Shown: positions 55,967-64,000 of the stretch, in pieces | Numbering within the stretch: the first letter of the stretch is position 1 | Layout: each line of letters opens with the position of its first letter | Origin: Legionella sp. MW5194 | Lineage (GTDB): Bacteria > Pseudomonadota > Gammaproteobacteria > Legionellales > Legionellaceae | Length of the DNA: 64,000 nucleotides | NCBI RefSeq assembly: GCF_016864235.1 | Contig: NZ_CP045732.1 | Location: 1,116,001-1,180,000 of the forward strand | Direction of reading: 5' to 3' | The notes under the pieces: model-generated | The model's database searches: none | Seen by the model: the letters and a program-made list of their open reading frames with translations, nothing else | Told to the model about the DNA's origin: nothing | Position numbers and translations under genes: made by a program

Positions 55967-56992
55967 ATGGCTAAGAAAGAAAACACCGCATCTGTGTTAG
56001 CGTTTGAAAAAAAATTAATCCCCTCTGATGGGTATATGTATGGTTGCCAATGGGAAAACAGGAGCAAAGCCAGTCCGCTTCAGCTCATTGAAAAATCGGT
56101 AAGGGGAACCATCTCAAACCGTCTTAAGCCGGCGTTGCAAAATGATCCGGTGGCACTTAATAACGAAGTTGAGAAGCCAAATCTCCAAACGGTAGATGTC
56201 TGCTCGTTAGGTTCAGAACAGGATACGCTTCAAGTTCACTTCACACTTAAAGTTTTAGGCGGATTGAATCATCCCTCGGCGTGCAATAACGCTCTTTTTA
56301 AACAGAGTTATCAGCAAGCCGTGAGCCATTATCTGGAGGGAACGGGGATGAAAGAGTTGGCGAGGCGTTATGCACTTAATATCGCCAATGCGCGATTTTT
56401 ATGGCGCAATCGCTTTGGTGCCGAAAAGATCCAGGTAGACGTTAAAGCATTGAATAAAAATTCAAATCAAAAGTGGGTTTTTAATGCGTTGGATTTTAAT
56501 CCCCGTGTGATGGAAACAACGAGCAGTGACGTTGAAAGTCTCGCCAGTGAGATTGCTGCTGCATTAGCCAGTGAGGATGATTTTTTGATAATTGATATTA
56601 CCTGCTACGCTAAGGTTGGTAAGGCCCAGGATGTATATCCCAGTGAGGAATTGGTATTGGATAAGGGGAAAGGCGAAAAAAGTAAAGTACTTTACCAGGT
56701 TGATGGAATTGCGGCCATGCATTCACAAAAAATTGGTAATGCCTTACGAACTATTGATACCTGGTATCCAGAATACAGTAACCCAGTGACATCTGCGGGA
56801 CCAATCGCTATTGAGCCCTATGGTGCAGTCACAAATTTGGGTAAAGCATTCAGAACGCCCACAGAAAAACAGGATTTCTATACTTTTTTTGATCGATGGG
56901 CCCGCGGTGAAAAATTACCAAGAGTAGAGGATGAACATTATGTCATGGCTGTTTTGGTCAGGGGCGGCGTATTTGGTGAAAGCGACAAATAG
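55967..56992 (+). CDS. csy3: Csy3 / Cas7f backbone subunit
   Basis: Backbone protein, six copies of which coat the crRNA spacer. 341 residues from the ATG at 55967, preferred over the in-frame ATG at 55961 because AAGGAGG directly abuts the latter. Characteristic stretches are LAFEKKLIPSDGYMYGCQWE, LARRYALNIANARFLWRNRFG and GAVTNLGKAFRTP. Intact. Confidence 0.94.
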   Translation: MAKKENTASVLAFEKKLIPSDGYMYGCQWENRSKASPLQLIEKSVRGTISNRLKPALQNDPVALNNEVEKPNLQTVDVCSLGSEQDTLQVHFTLKVLGGLNHPSACNNALFKQSYQQAVSHYLEGTGMKELARRYALNIANARFLWRNRFGAEKIQVDVKALNKNSNQKWVFNALDFNPRVMETTSSDVESLASEIAAALASEDDFLIIDITCYAKVGKAQDVYPSEELVLDKGKGEKSKVLYQVDGIAAMHSQKIGNALRTIDTWYPEYSNPVTSAGPIAIEPYGAVTNLGKAFRTPTEKQDFYTFFDRWARGEKLPRVEDEHYVMAVLVRGGVFGESDK

Positions 56993-57001
56993 GGGAAGAG
57001 T

Positions 57002-57568
57002 ATGGATCACTATCAAGATATTATTATTTTTTCCGAACCGGAATTTCCCGTGCCAGTGCTCATGAATGCGCTTTATAGTCAACTCCATAAAGCACTATGC
57101 GATCTTCATTCGACCTCTATTGGCGTTAGTTTTCCAAAGTACGACAAAACCTTGGGAAATATTTTGCGTGTTCATGGTAACAAAATAGCATTGCAGGGAT
57201 TACAAAATTTGAATTGGATCGGTGGGATGAAGGGGTACTGTGTAGAAAACCCAATTCGCTCTGTCCCTGTTTGTACAAAGTTCCGCACGGTTTATCGCAA
57301 GCAACCGACCAAGAGCCAATCCAAATTAAGAAGGTTATTAAAGCGCGGATCATTAGCCGAGACTCAAATTGGGCAATACGAAGCAAGCAGGATTGAAAAT
57401 TTTTGGGATAGTGCTTATTTCCAATTGGTAAGTGGCTCTAATGGAAAAAGATACCGACGATACCTTGAGCTGGGTAAAATGCTCGATCAGCCTGTACTCG
57501 GGGAGTTTGATCAGTTTGGTCTTTCTAAAACCACCACTATTCCGTGGTTTAGCGAGGATTTATCATGA
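57002..57568 (+). CDS. cas6f: Csy4 / Cas6f crRNA endoribonuclease
   Basis: Cuts the precursor crRNA at each repeat hairpin and stays bound to its 3' stem. 188 residues, the usual size. His29 (LYSQLHKALCDLH) matches the catalytic His of the Pseudomonas Csy4, and an Arg/Lys-rich helix at about residues 103-115 (KQPTKSQSKLRRLLKRG) fits the major-groove RNA binding helix. Last cas gene, 187 bases before the array. Confidence 0.94.
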   Translation: MDHYQDIIIFSEPEFPVPVLMNALYSQLHKALCDLHSTSIGVSFPKYDKTLGNILRVHGNKIALQGLQNLNWIGGMKGYCVENPIRSVPVCTKFRTVYRKQPTKSQSKLRRLLKRGSLAETQIGQYEASRIENFWDSAYFQLVSGSNGKRYRRYLELGKMLDQPVLGEFDQFGLSKTTTIPWFSEDLS

Positions 57569-57755
57569 TAATACTTTGATTAGTTAAGAGAGGAATGTAT
57601 CAAGCCGGCTAGTAGCCTTATTGTACCTTTAATTTTTGCTCATTAAAAATTTGTAATAAATTCAATGGATTAAATCTGTAAGAAAAAGCATGGGTAATTG
57701 AAGTTTTTTTTCATTAAGTTTTTGTTGTCACTATATTTATGTGTTAATTTGTTGA
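57569..57755 (+). promoter_or_regulatory. CRISPR leader
   Basis: 187 bases of strongly AT-rich DNA with several T- and A-runs between cas6f and the first repeat, as expected for a leader carrying the array promoter and Cas1 docking site. No clean -35/-10 pair was picked out by eye. Its position opposite the degenerate terminal repeat fixes the array orientation as plus. Confidence 0.75.
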
Positions 57756-60314
57756 GTTCACTGCCGCACAGGCAGCTTAGAAATGGAATATAAACGGAGC
57801 TGTAATAATGGCACCGTTCACTGCCGCACAGGCAGCTTAGAAATACAATGGAGTTGCGCCATACTGTCGCTCTAAGTTCACTGCCGCACAGGCAGCTTAG
57901 AAATGTCAGCTATACAATTTAATGTGAGCTTCTCTGTTCACTGCCGCACAGGCAGCTTAGAAATACTGTCTACGATCGGCGCATTATAGTATCCCGTTCA
58001 CTGCCGCACAGGCAGCTTAGAAATTAATTAGTCAACCGGAAGTAGACGTCTACACGTTCACTGCCGCACAGGCAGCTTAGAAATTTAAAATAGCTTCTTG
58101 GTGTTTTAATAAATCGTTCACTGCCGCACAGGCAGCTTAGAAAATCCACATATGTAGCAAAACAAGGCGTGTTGTGTTCACTGCCGCACAGGCAGCTTAG
58201 AAATGCAACCATTTTTCCAGCTGACTAAAGTCCGCGTTCACTGCCGCACAGGCAGCTTAGAAAAAGGGGTTTTCAATTTAAACACTTTCACTCCATGTTC
58301 ACTGCCGCACAGGCAGCTTAGAAATCTTGTGACCCAGTCACTTGATTTTCGTCGGTCGTTCACTGCCGCACAGGCAGCTTAGAAAACGCAGCCTTAAAAA
58401 AGGTTTAAATTTTACAAAGTTCACTGCCGCACAGGCAGCTTAGAAATGGTCGATCGCAATGGCACATTGCATTAACCCGTTCACTGCCGCACAGGCAGCT
58501 TAGAAATTAAGTCTGTGTGGAACGATGAGCGCCTACCAGTTCACTGCCGCACAGGCAGCTTAGAAATATTTTCGCGCGTCCCGTGGCTCAAATCAGTCGT
58601 TCACTGCCGCACAGGCAGCTTAGAAAAATTGGGGGTTGCCCGACGAAAATGATTGATCGTTCACTGCCGCACAGGCAGCTTAGAAACTTCGATGTGTCTA
58701 ACACGGACAAGTCCACTTCGTTCACTGCCGCACAGGCAGCTTAGAAATTGGGCGGTAAATATGCTTTTTACGATAATGGGTTCACTGCCGCACAGGCAGC
58801 TTAGAAAATAACTGAACGTGGCACACACCACTAGCCGCAGTTCACTGCCGCACAGGCAGCTTAGAAAGACAATAGAATTGCGACACACTGTCGCTCTAAC
58901 GTTCACTGCCGCACAGGCAGCTTAGAAAATGGGACCAAAGGCCATAATAATCTTATTCCGGTTCACTGCCGCACAGGCAGCTTAGAAAAAGGACAATTTC
59001 GGAATAAGTTCCAAGGAACGGGTTCACTGCCGCACAGGCAGCTTAGAAACCAGCACCGAAAGGATTAGAACCCCCAATAGCCGGTTCACTGCCGCACAGG
59101 CAGCTTAGAAATCTTAAAGAGGGAGGTTGGTATATGTACTATCGTTCACTGCCGCACAGGCAGCTTAGAAAGGTTGCGATTGGGGCGTTAGATACCTGGA
59201 ATAGTTCACTGCCGCACAGGCAGCTTAGAAAACGGGATTGTCAGCAAGGCCGACAACGGGAATGTTCACTGCCGCACAGGCAGCTTAGAAAAGAAATGAG
59301 ATATTCTCGTACATGGGGTTTAAGTTCACTGCCGCACAGGCAGCTTAGAAAAACAGAAAGGTTTCCGCCTAATAGAGGCTTGTGTTCACTGCCGCACAGG
59401 CAGCTTAGAAATCTAACTACGATGCTTCACAAATAGATGGAACGTTCACTGCCGCACAGGCAGCTTAGAAAAAAATATTTGACATAATCTTGGGGGCCAT
59501 CAGAGTTCACTGCCGCACAGGCAGCTTAGAAAATATCTGTGTCCGCTCCTCGCAGCGTTGCTACGTTCACTGCCGCACAGGCAGCTTAGAAAAATGTACA
59601 CGCATGCTTTACAGCATCAACGGCGTTCACTGCCGCACAGGCAGCTTAGAAACACGCACCGAAATTTGATTATTTCGGCGGTTGTGTTCACTGCCGCACA
59701 GGCAGCTTAGAAAACTAACCCCATAAGCTTTTGATCCGTCCACAGCGTTCACTGCCGCACAGGCAGCTTAGAAATGATGACGACATTCCGTTTTAATTAA
59801 AGGAGCGTTCACTGCCGCACAGGCAGCTTAGAAAGTTTAAATTAGTGCTGAATTGCAAAGTTTGGCGTTCACTGCCGCACAGGCAGCTTAGAAAACAATC
59901 CTGTTGGCCATACTGTCCGGTGAGAAGTTCACTGCCGCACAGGCAGCTTAGAAAGCTAACGGCTTGTCAGTGTGGTATGGATGTGTGTTCACTGCCGCAC
60001 AGGCAGCTTAGAAAAATCAATGTCTGTATTATGAATTTTGTAGTACGTTCACTGCCGCACAGGCAGCTTAGAAAAATGAGTTATGGAGCAATAACAATGC
60101 AGTTTGGTTCACTGCCGCACAGGCAGCTTAGAAAAAACAAAGGCATCCGGTTAAACATAGAATGATGTTCACTGCCGCACAGGCAGCTTAGAAAATAGCA
60201 AGAGCTTGATAAATAATGGAGGTTGTGTTCACTGCCGCACAGGCAGCTTAGAAATTGTCGCCGCATCTTAGCCTAAGCCGTTGCGCGTTCACTGCCGCAT
60301 AGGCAGCTACAAAC
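57756..60314 (+). CRISPR. Type I-F CRISPR array, 43 repeats and 42 spacers
   Basis: The 28-base repeat begins GTTCACTGCC and ends CTTAGAAA, with the Cas6f hairpin CTGCC-GCACA-GGCAG. 42 copies look identical. The last (60287-60314) differs at five positions, marking the leader-distal end. Of the spacers, 32 are 32 bases long, nine are 33 (numbers 9, 10, 11, 16, 19, 21, 29, 32 and 33) and one (number 22) is 34. Spacers 2 and 19 are homologous. Counting was done line by line on the sequence. Confidence 0.97.
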
Positions 60315-60379
60315 AAAGTCCTTTTTGGAAAAACTACAAGGTAAATAACTCAATCAGTAGTCAGTATCTCTGCCCCCAT

Positions 60380-61882
60380 CTAAGCCAACCGCACCCCTCG
60401 ACGCGCCATGTGCCTTTGCATCAGAAAAGCAATAAAGGCCATCAACGCGCCAAGGGCGACTGCGGCGAAGCCTACCCAAAGGTAATAATGCTGGTAAACC
60501 GGGAGTGTTTGCTCTGCTGACTTCACAGCCTCAGGGATATCAACCCAGCCTGCCAGTTGTCCGGAAATGGCATTGGACAGCGAGCTTGCCAGGTACCAGA
60601 CGCCCATGGCAAAGGCGATGTTTTGTCCATCGCAATAAAGGCCGATCATGCTCAAGCCGATGGCGCTCACCCATAATTCGGCCAAGGTAATCAGTATATA
60701 GGTCAGCGCAATGTAATTCCCTTCGACATAACCCTCGACAGCCTGCTGTGAGGCAAAGGCCATAATCAGCAGCGCGAGCCCCGACAGCAGCGTTCCGGCT
60801 GCGAATTGATAAGGGATGGTAAAGCGCGGAAACAGGCGGTAAAACCGGGGTAATTGCGAGCCGAGCAGAATAATGAGTAGCGGGTTTAAAATTTGATATT
60901 GTGCCGGAAGAATGGTTAAGCCAAACAGGTTAAGGTTGGAATTGCTTTTGGCAAACAGCACCAGGGTACTGTTCATCTGATTGTAAATAACAAAAAAGAC
61001 AACTGCCTCAAGGATAAGCAATAACGCAATCAGTTGCCGGTTGCGGCTCTCGCCGGATAAGGCAAATGTTTTAATGAGGAACCAGGCAATCCCGGCCGCG
61101 CAGCCTGAACCGATGACCAGGCTTGCAATCTGGACATGGGAATAGGCAAGCAGGGTAAAAGCATAAATGGCTGCGAGGTAAGCCGCGAGACGATAACGCG
61201 TTTTAGCGGTCATCGGTTGCTGGTCTTTACCCCAGATGACATTGTCATAAAGGGAATACCGCCTGGCAAAATTAAGCGCCGCCATGGATTTACCGATGAA
61301 GGTGACAGCCAGGACTGACAGGGGACCGTAGGCGCTGTCCAGTAAAGCCGGAGCCAATATCGTGGCGAGCAGGGCGCCGACATTGATGGCCATGTAGTAA
61401 AAAGTCATAGCCGCTTTGGCTTCAATGGCATCGTCTTCATAAATACGGGAAACGAGGCCGGAAGCAGTTCCCAATAACAGGGAGTTGGTTGCCGGAATGA
61501 ACGCATAGGCGGCGATAAACAGTTTATCGCCGAACCCGCTTAAGCTTAAACCGCTTAACATAACCAGCAGATAGGCTAAGGCCAGCATGATGCTGCCGTA
61601 AAGAATCGCACGCCTTACTCCAAGCACCTGGTCCGCCATAAAACCGCCCAGAACCGGCATGAGGTAGCTGGTTGCCTGAGTGATGCCAATAAACGCGTAG
61701 GCTTTGGCATGGCTGTAACCCAAACCATGGGCCAATAAGGGGCGGGTTAAAAATAAAACAAGAACCGTGTTTAAGGCATAAACCGAAAACTGACTCCAGA
61801 AGGTGATCATCACGATGTTATTGGTTTGCAGCTGGCGGGTATCCCAGACGGGCAGTTGTTTTTTTATGGCCTCTAAAAACAC
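60380..61882 (-). CDS. POT/PTR2-family proton-coupled peptide transporter
   Basis: A 500-residue major-facilitator transporter with about 12-14 membrane helices. The PTR2 signatures are recognisable: YSHAKAYAFIGITQATSYLM, PVLGGFMADQVLGVRRAILYG and FYYMAINVGALLATILAPAL. Imports di- and tripeptides with protons at the inner membrane. It starts with GTG at 61882 with AAGGAG upstream. Its stop lies 66 bases after the last CRISPR repeat, with the array on the opposite strand. Confidence 0.9.
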   Translation of the reverse strand: MFLEAIKKQLPVWDTRQLQTNNIVMITFWSQFSVYALNTVLVLFLTRPLLAHGLGYSHAKAYAFIGITQATSYLMPVLGGFMADQVLGVRRAILYGSIMLALAYLLVMLSGLSLSGFGDKLFIAAYAFIPATNSLLLGTASGLVSRIYEDDAIEAKAAMTFYYMAINVGALLATILAPALLDSAYGPLSVLAVTFIGKSMAALNFARRYSLYDNVIWGKDQQPMTAKTRYRLAAYLAAIYAFTLLAYSHVQIASLVIGSGCAAGIAWFLIKTFALSGESRNRQLIALLLILEAVVFFVIYNQMNSTLVLFAKSNSNLNLFGLTILPAQYQILNPLLIILLGSQLPRFYRLFPRFTIPYQFAAGTLLSGLALLIMAFASQQAVEGYVEGNYIALTYILITLAELWVSAIGLSMIGLYCDGQNIAFAMGVWYLASSLSNAISGQLAGWVDIPEAVKSAEQTLPVYQHYYLWVGFAAVALGALMAFIAFLMQRHMARRGVRLA

Positions 61883-61913
61883 GTCGACTCCTTGTCTTTA
61901 TGCATATCAGCAA

Positions 61914-62732
61914 TTATTTCTTGGCGAGAATCACATCAATAATATGGGTGTCATGGTAGGGGAAAGTAAATATCCTGTCGAATAATCGCTTCAGACGTGC
62001 CACTAAAAAATTTTTAGGCAGCATTCGCATCGACAGGGTATTTAAAAACCAGGTTCCCTCAATGCCAAAAAGGGCGAGTTCATCAACGTCATTGAGCGTC
62101 ACCGGAATATGAAGACGCTGATGCTCAACCACTTTAAACTGATGTTGGGCGAAGACATGCAGTAATTCATCCAGCCCGCTGGCTACCGTGGTGTTTTTGA
62201 CCATGGTTTTGTAATAATGGCCGACCACACTGCTTAGCATGGTGCCCTGGGCGATGAAATTGGCCAGTTGCTGCTGGGCGATGGGAAAGGATTCATACGT
62301 TGTTGTAATTAACGAAAAATAACCATTGGAGCGCGTCAGCAGGTCAGCCTCGGAGAACAGGGTATGGATAGGGATGTAGGCATTGATGAAATGAGCCAGA
62401 ACCAAATCCTGGCTGTGGTGGGGGAGATAATGGCTCGCTTCGGTGGCGCTGGCTTCGATGGTGGTCAGGGGAAGTCTTTTTCGGGCTTGAGTCAGCATTT
62501 CGGAGGAAATATCAATCCCGGTATAATGAGCATTGGGAAGGTATTCTCTGAGTTTTTCAAGAAAGGCGCCGTTGCCTACGCCAAAATCAAGAATCTTGTA
62601 ATTCTCTTTAAAACCCAAATGTTCTTTCTTAATCTGTTCTATTGCTGTTTTATGACTCTCGCTTAAAGAGCCAAAGCGATCAGCTGTCGCGTAGTGACTC
62701 GCGATTTCGTTATACATGGCCTTTAAGGACAT
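61914..62732 (-). CDS. SAM-dependent class I methyltransferase
   Basis: A 272-residue methyltransferase. The SAM-binding site is YKILDFGVGNGAFLEKLREY (residue about 47) with YTGIDISSEMLTQARKRL (acidic loop) downstream and a post-motif LVLAHFINAYIPIHTLF. C-terminal region unmatched, perhaps a substrate lid. Starts MSLKAMYNEIASHYATAD; the transporter gene lies 31 bases downstream on the same strand. Substrate unknown. Confidence 0.85.
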   Translation of the reverse strand: MSLKAMYNEIASHYATADRFGSLSESHKTAIEQIKKEHLGFKENYKILDFGVGNGAFLEKLREYLPNAHYTGIDISSEMLTQARKRLPLTTIEASATEASHYLPHHSQDLVLAHFINAYIPIHTLFSEADLLTRSNGYFSLITTTYESFPIAQQQLANFIAQGTMLSSVVGHYYKTMVKNTTVASGLDELLHVFAQHQFKVVEHQRLHIPVTLNDVDELALFGIEGTWFLNTLSMRMLPKNFLVARLKRLFDRIFTFPYHDTHIIDVILAKK

Positions 62733-63018
62733 GTAACCACCCGGTTGTTAAACGTTAAGCCAGTATATAGCCAATCACCCGGCTTTGGCGACTTTTTTCT
62801 TTTTTAAATCATTTCACTTCCGCAGGCAAAATAAAAATCGGTAAATTTTTTTCACGATTGAACTGTTTTTGTTTAATTAAGAGATTTTTTTAATTTTGGG
62901 TGCTATGATTCCCGGCCATGTTTATCGATCGTAAACATTCAAGAGTACGGATGCTGTATTAAAAGAAAAATAAGTGTACCTGTAACTGTAAAAGTTCAAT
63001 TTAGATGGGATGAAGAAG

Positions 63019-64000
63019 ATGTTAGCAACGTTATTGCCAAGAATAAAAAACAAAGAAGCAATGATTAGCATTGTAGGACTTGGGTATGTTGGATTGCCCT
63101 TAATGCTGCGTTTTGCCGAGGTGGGTTACCGCGTCATTGGTATTGATGTCGATGAGCGTAAAAACCAGGCGATTAACCAAGGCCGTTCCTACATTCAACA
63201 TATCCCTTCAGAGCAGATTGCGGGTGTAAAAAATTACATCACAGCCACGTCTGATTTTTCGCAGGCCGCCGAAGCGGATGCGATTATTCTCTGCGTACCG
63301 ACGCCGTTGGATAAATACCGAGAGCCCGATTTAAGCTTCGTGCTGCAGACCATGGACTCTCTCCTGCCTCATCTTCGCGCGGGACAGGTGATTTCACTGG
63401 AAAGCACCACGTACCCTGGCACCACCGAAGAAGAATTGAAAACCCGGATTGAAAGCCGCGGGTTTGTGGTGGGCCGCGACATTTTTCTGGTTTATTCCCC
63501 TGAGCGTGAAGACCCGGGCAATCAGCATTTCACCACCGCGACCATTCCCAAAGTCTGCGGCGGCGATACCCAGGCCTGCCTTGAGGCTGGGCTGGCCCTG
63601 TATTCAGGCGTTATCGACAAGGTCGTGCCGGTTTCCTCAACGAAGGTCGCTGAAATGACCAAACTGCTTGAAAACATTCACCGCTCCGTGAACATCGGTT
63701 TAGTCAATGAAATGAAAATTCTGGCTGACAAGATGGGTATCGACATTCATGAGGTCATCGATGCCGCTGCCACCAAACCCTTTGGTTTCGTCGCCTATCA
63801 TCCAGGACCCGGTATCGGCGGCCATTGCATTCCCATCGATCCATTTTACCTGACCTGGAAGGCGAGGGAATATGGCCTGCATACCCGATTCATCGAATTG
63901 GCCGGGGAAATCAATAGTGCCATGCCTTTATGGGTTATAAATAAAGTGGCCGATGCGTTAAATGAACGCGCCAAGGCGATCAAAAACAGTAAAATACTGG
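63019..64000 (+). CDS. UDP-hexose dehydrogenase (WbpA/WecC type), 3' end cut by window
   Basis: Nucleotide-sugar dehydrogenase oxidising a UDP-N-acetylhexosamine to the uronic acid for surface polysaccharides. The Rossmann loop is [19 protein letters not shown] (residue about 17), followed by [57 protein letters not shown] and the catalytic-Cys region [14 protein letters not shown]. About 327 residues are visible. The start at 63019 was chosen over an in-frame ATG at 63010; neither has a strong ribosome site. Probably the first gene of a polysaccharide cluster. Confidence 0.9.
   Translation, partial: MLATLLPRIKNKEAMISIVGLGYVGLPLMLRFAEVGYRVIGIDVDERKNQAINQGRSYIQHIPSEQIAGVKNYITATSDFSQAAEADAIILCVPTPLDKYREPDLSFVLQTMDSLLPHLRAGQVISLESTTYPGTTEEELKTRIESRGFVVGRDIFLVYSPEREDPGNQHFTTATIPKVCGGDTQACLEAGLALYSGVIDKVVPVSSTKVAEMTKLLENIHRSVNIGLVNEMKILADKMGIDIHEVIDAAATKPFGFVAYHPGPGIGGHCIPIDPFYLTWKAREYGLHTRFIELAGEINSAMPLWVINKVADALNERAKAIKNSKIL

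Noticed and set aside
57844-59924. Spacer 36 as a third member of the spacer 2/19 family
   Set aside because: It shares ACAAT, GTTG and GCCATACTGTC with spacer 2, but alignment needs a one-base gap, and the differences are not codon-phased. Probably chance.
58024-60266. Several open frames inside the array with repeated SLPHRQLRK or FLSCLCGSE blocks
   Set aside because: They are translations of the CRISPR repeat in different frames; the 60-base period keeps frames open. No ribosome sites or families.
62749-62796. Plus-strand hairpin GCCAA/TTGGC followed by T-runs as a terminator
   Set aside because: Only a 5-bp stem, and no plus-strand gene lies upstream to be terminated; left uncalled.
1-64000. 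tRNA, rRNA, insertion sequences, integrase or prophage genes
   Set aside because: None recognised on either strand by eye. A tRNA scan would be needed to exclude a short tRNA gene.

Overview
The window looks like a chromosomal segment of a Legionella-type gammaproteobacterium. The basis is a mix of ordinary gammaproteobacterial housekeeping genes (asnS, dnaB, alr, lipA, nadE, rpe, slt, lolCD) and several large, poorly conserved proteins of the kind Legionella secretes into host cells. Those include an F-box/pentapeptide protein with a C-terminal CaaX-like motif and a protein with a Glu-rich C-terminus. A 4-hydroxyphenylpyruvate dioxygenase cluster is also present. Species assignment is inference; no rRNA or tRNA gene was seen.

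Layout. 1-4.2 kb: psuG (cut by the window edge), yggX, a PilZ-domain gene, and a large candidate effector whose start sits behind a poly-C tract. 4.3-11.5 kb: two hypothetical genes, lolC/F-lolD, asnS, and small envelope or secreted proteins. 11.5-16.1 kb: a minus-strand aromatic amino acid catabolism operon (amino acid dehydrogenase, O-methyltransferase, hpd, fahA, maiA) with no hmgA. 16.3-20.9 kb: secreted protein, glycerophosphodiesterase, UgpB-like binding protein and two alpha/beta hydrolases. 21.0-23.0 kb: an acyltransferase/cyclic-nucleotide-binding fusion next to an E1-like (ThiF) enzyme. 23.0-33.8 kb: slt, rpe, two outer-membrane barrels, nadE, and three large hypotheticals, two of which are divergent head-to-head paralogs. 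33.9-40.5 kb: SWIM-SNF2 helicase, DUF2147 protein, F-box/pentapeptide protein. 40.9-49.2 kb: dnaB, alr, a glycine-zipper lipoprotein, a CBS protein, a thioredoxin/DsbD-like membrane protein, a CDGSH protein, a diguanylate cyclase, lipA and a dimethylargininase.

49.4-60.3 kb: a complete type I-F CRISPR-Cas system (cas1, cas2-3, csy1, csy2, csy3, cas6f) followed by an AT-rich leader and one array of 43 repeats and 42 spacers. The cas genes look more AT-rich than the flanks, which suggests acquisition as a block. No integrase or tRNA attachment site is visible. 60.4-64 kb: a POT-family transporter, a methyltransferase and the start of a nucleotide-sugar dehydrogenase.

The most informative new observation is in the array. 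Spacers 2 and 19 are homologous, share one boundary and differ at five positions. All five fall in the same codon position, so the cell sampled the same site in two diverged alleles of one coding gene. Other leads are the poly-C frameshift, the F-box/pentapeptide/CaaX protein, the acyltransferase-E1 pair and the head-to-head paralogs.
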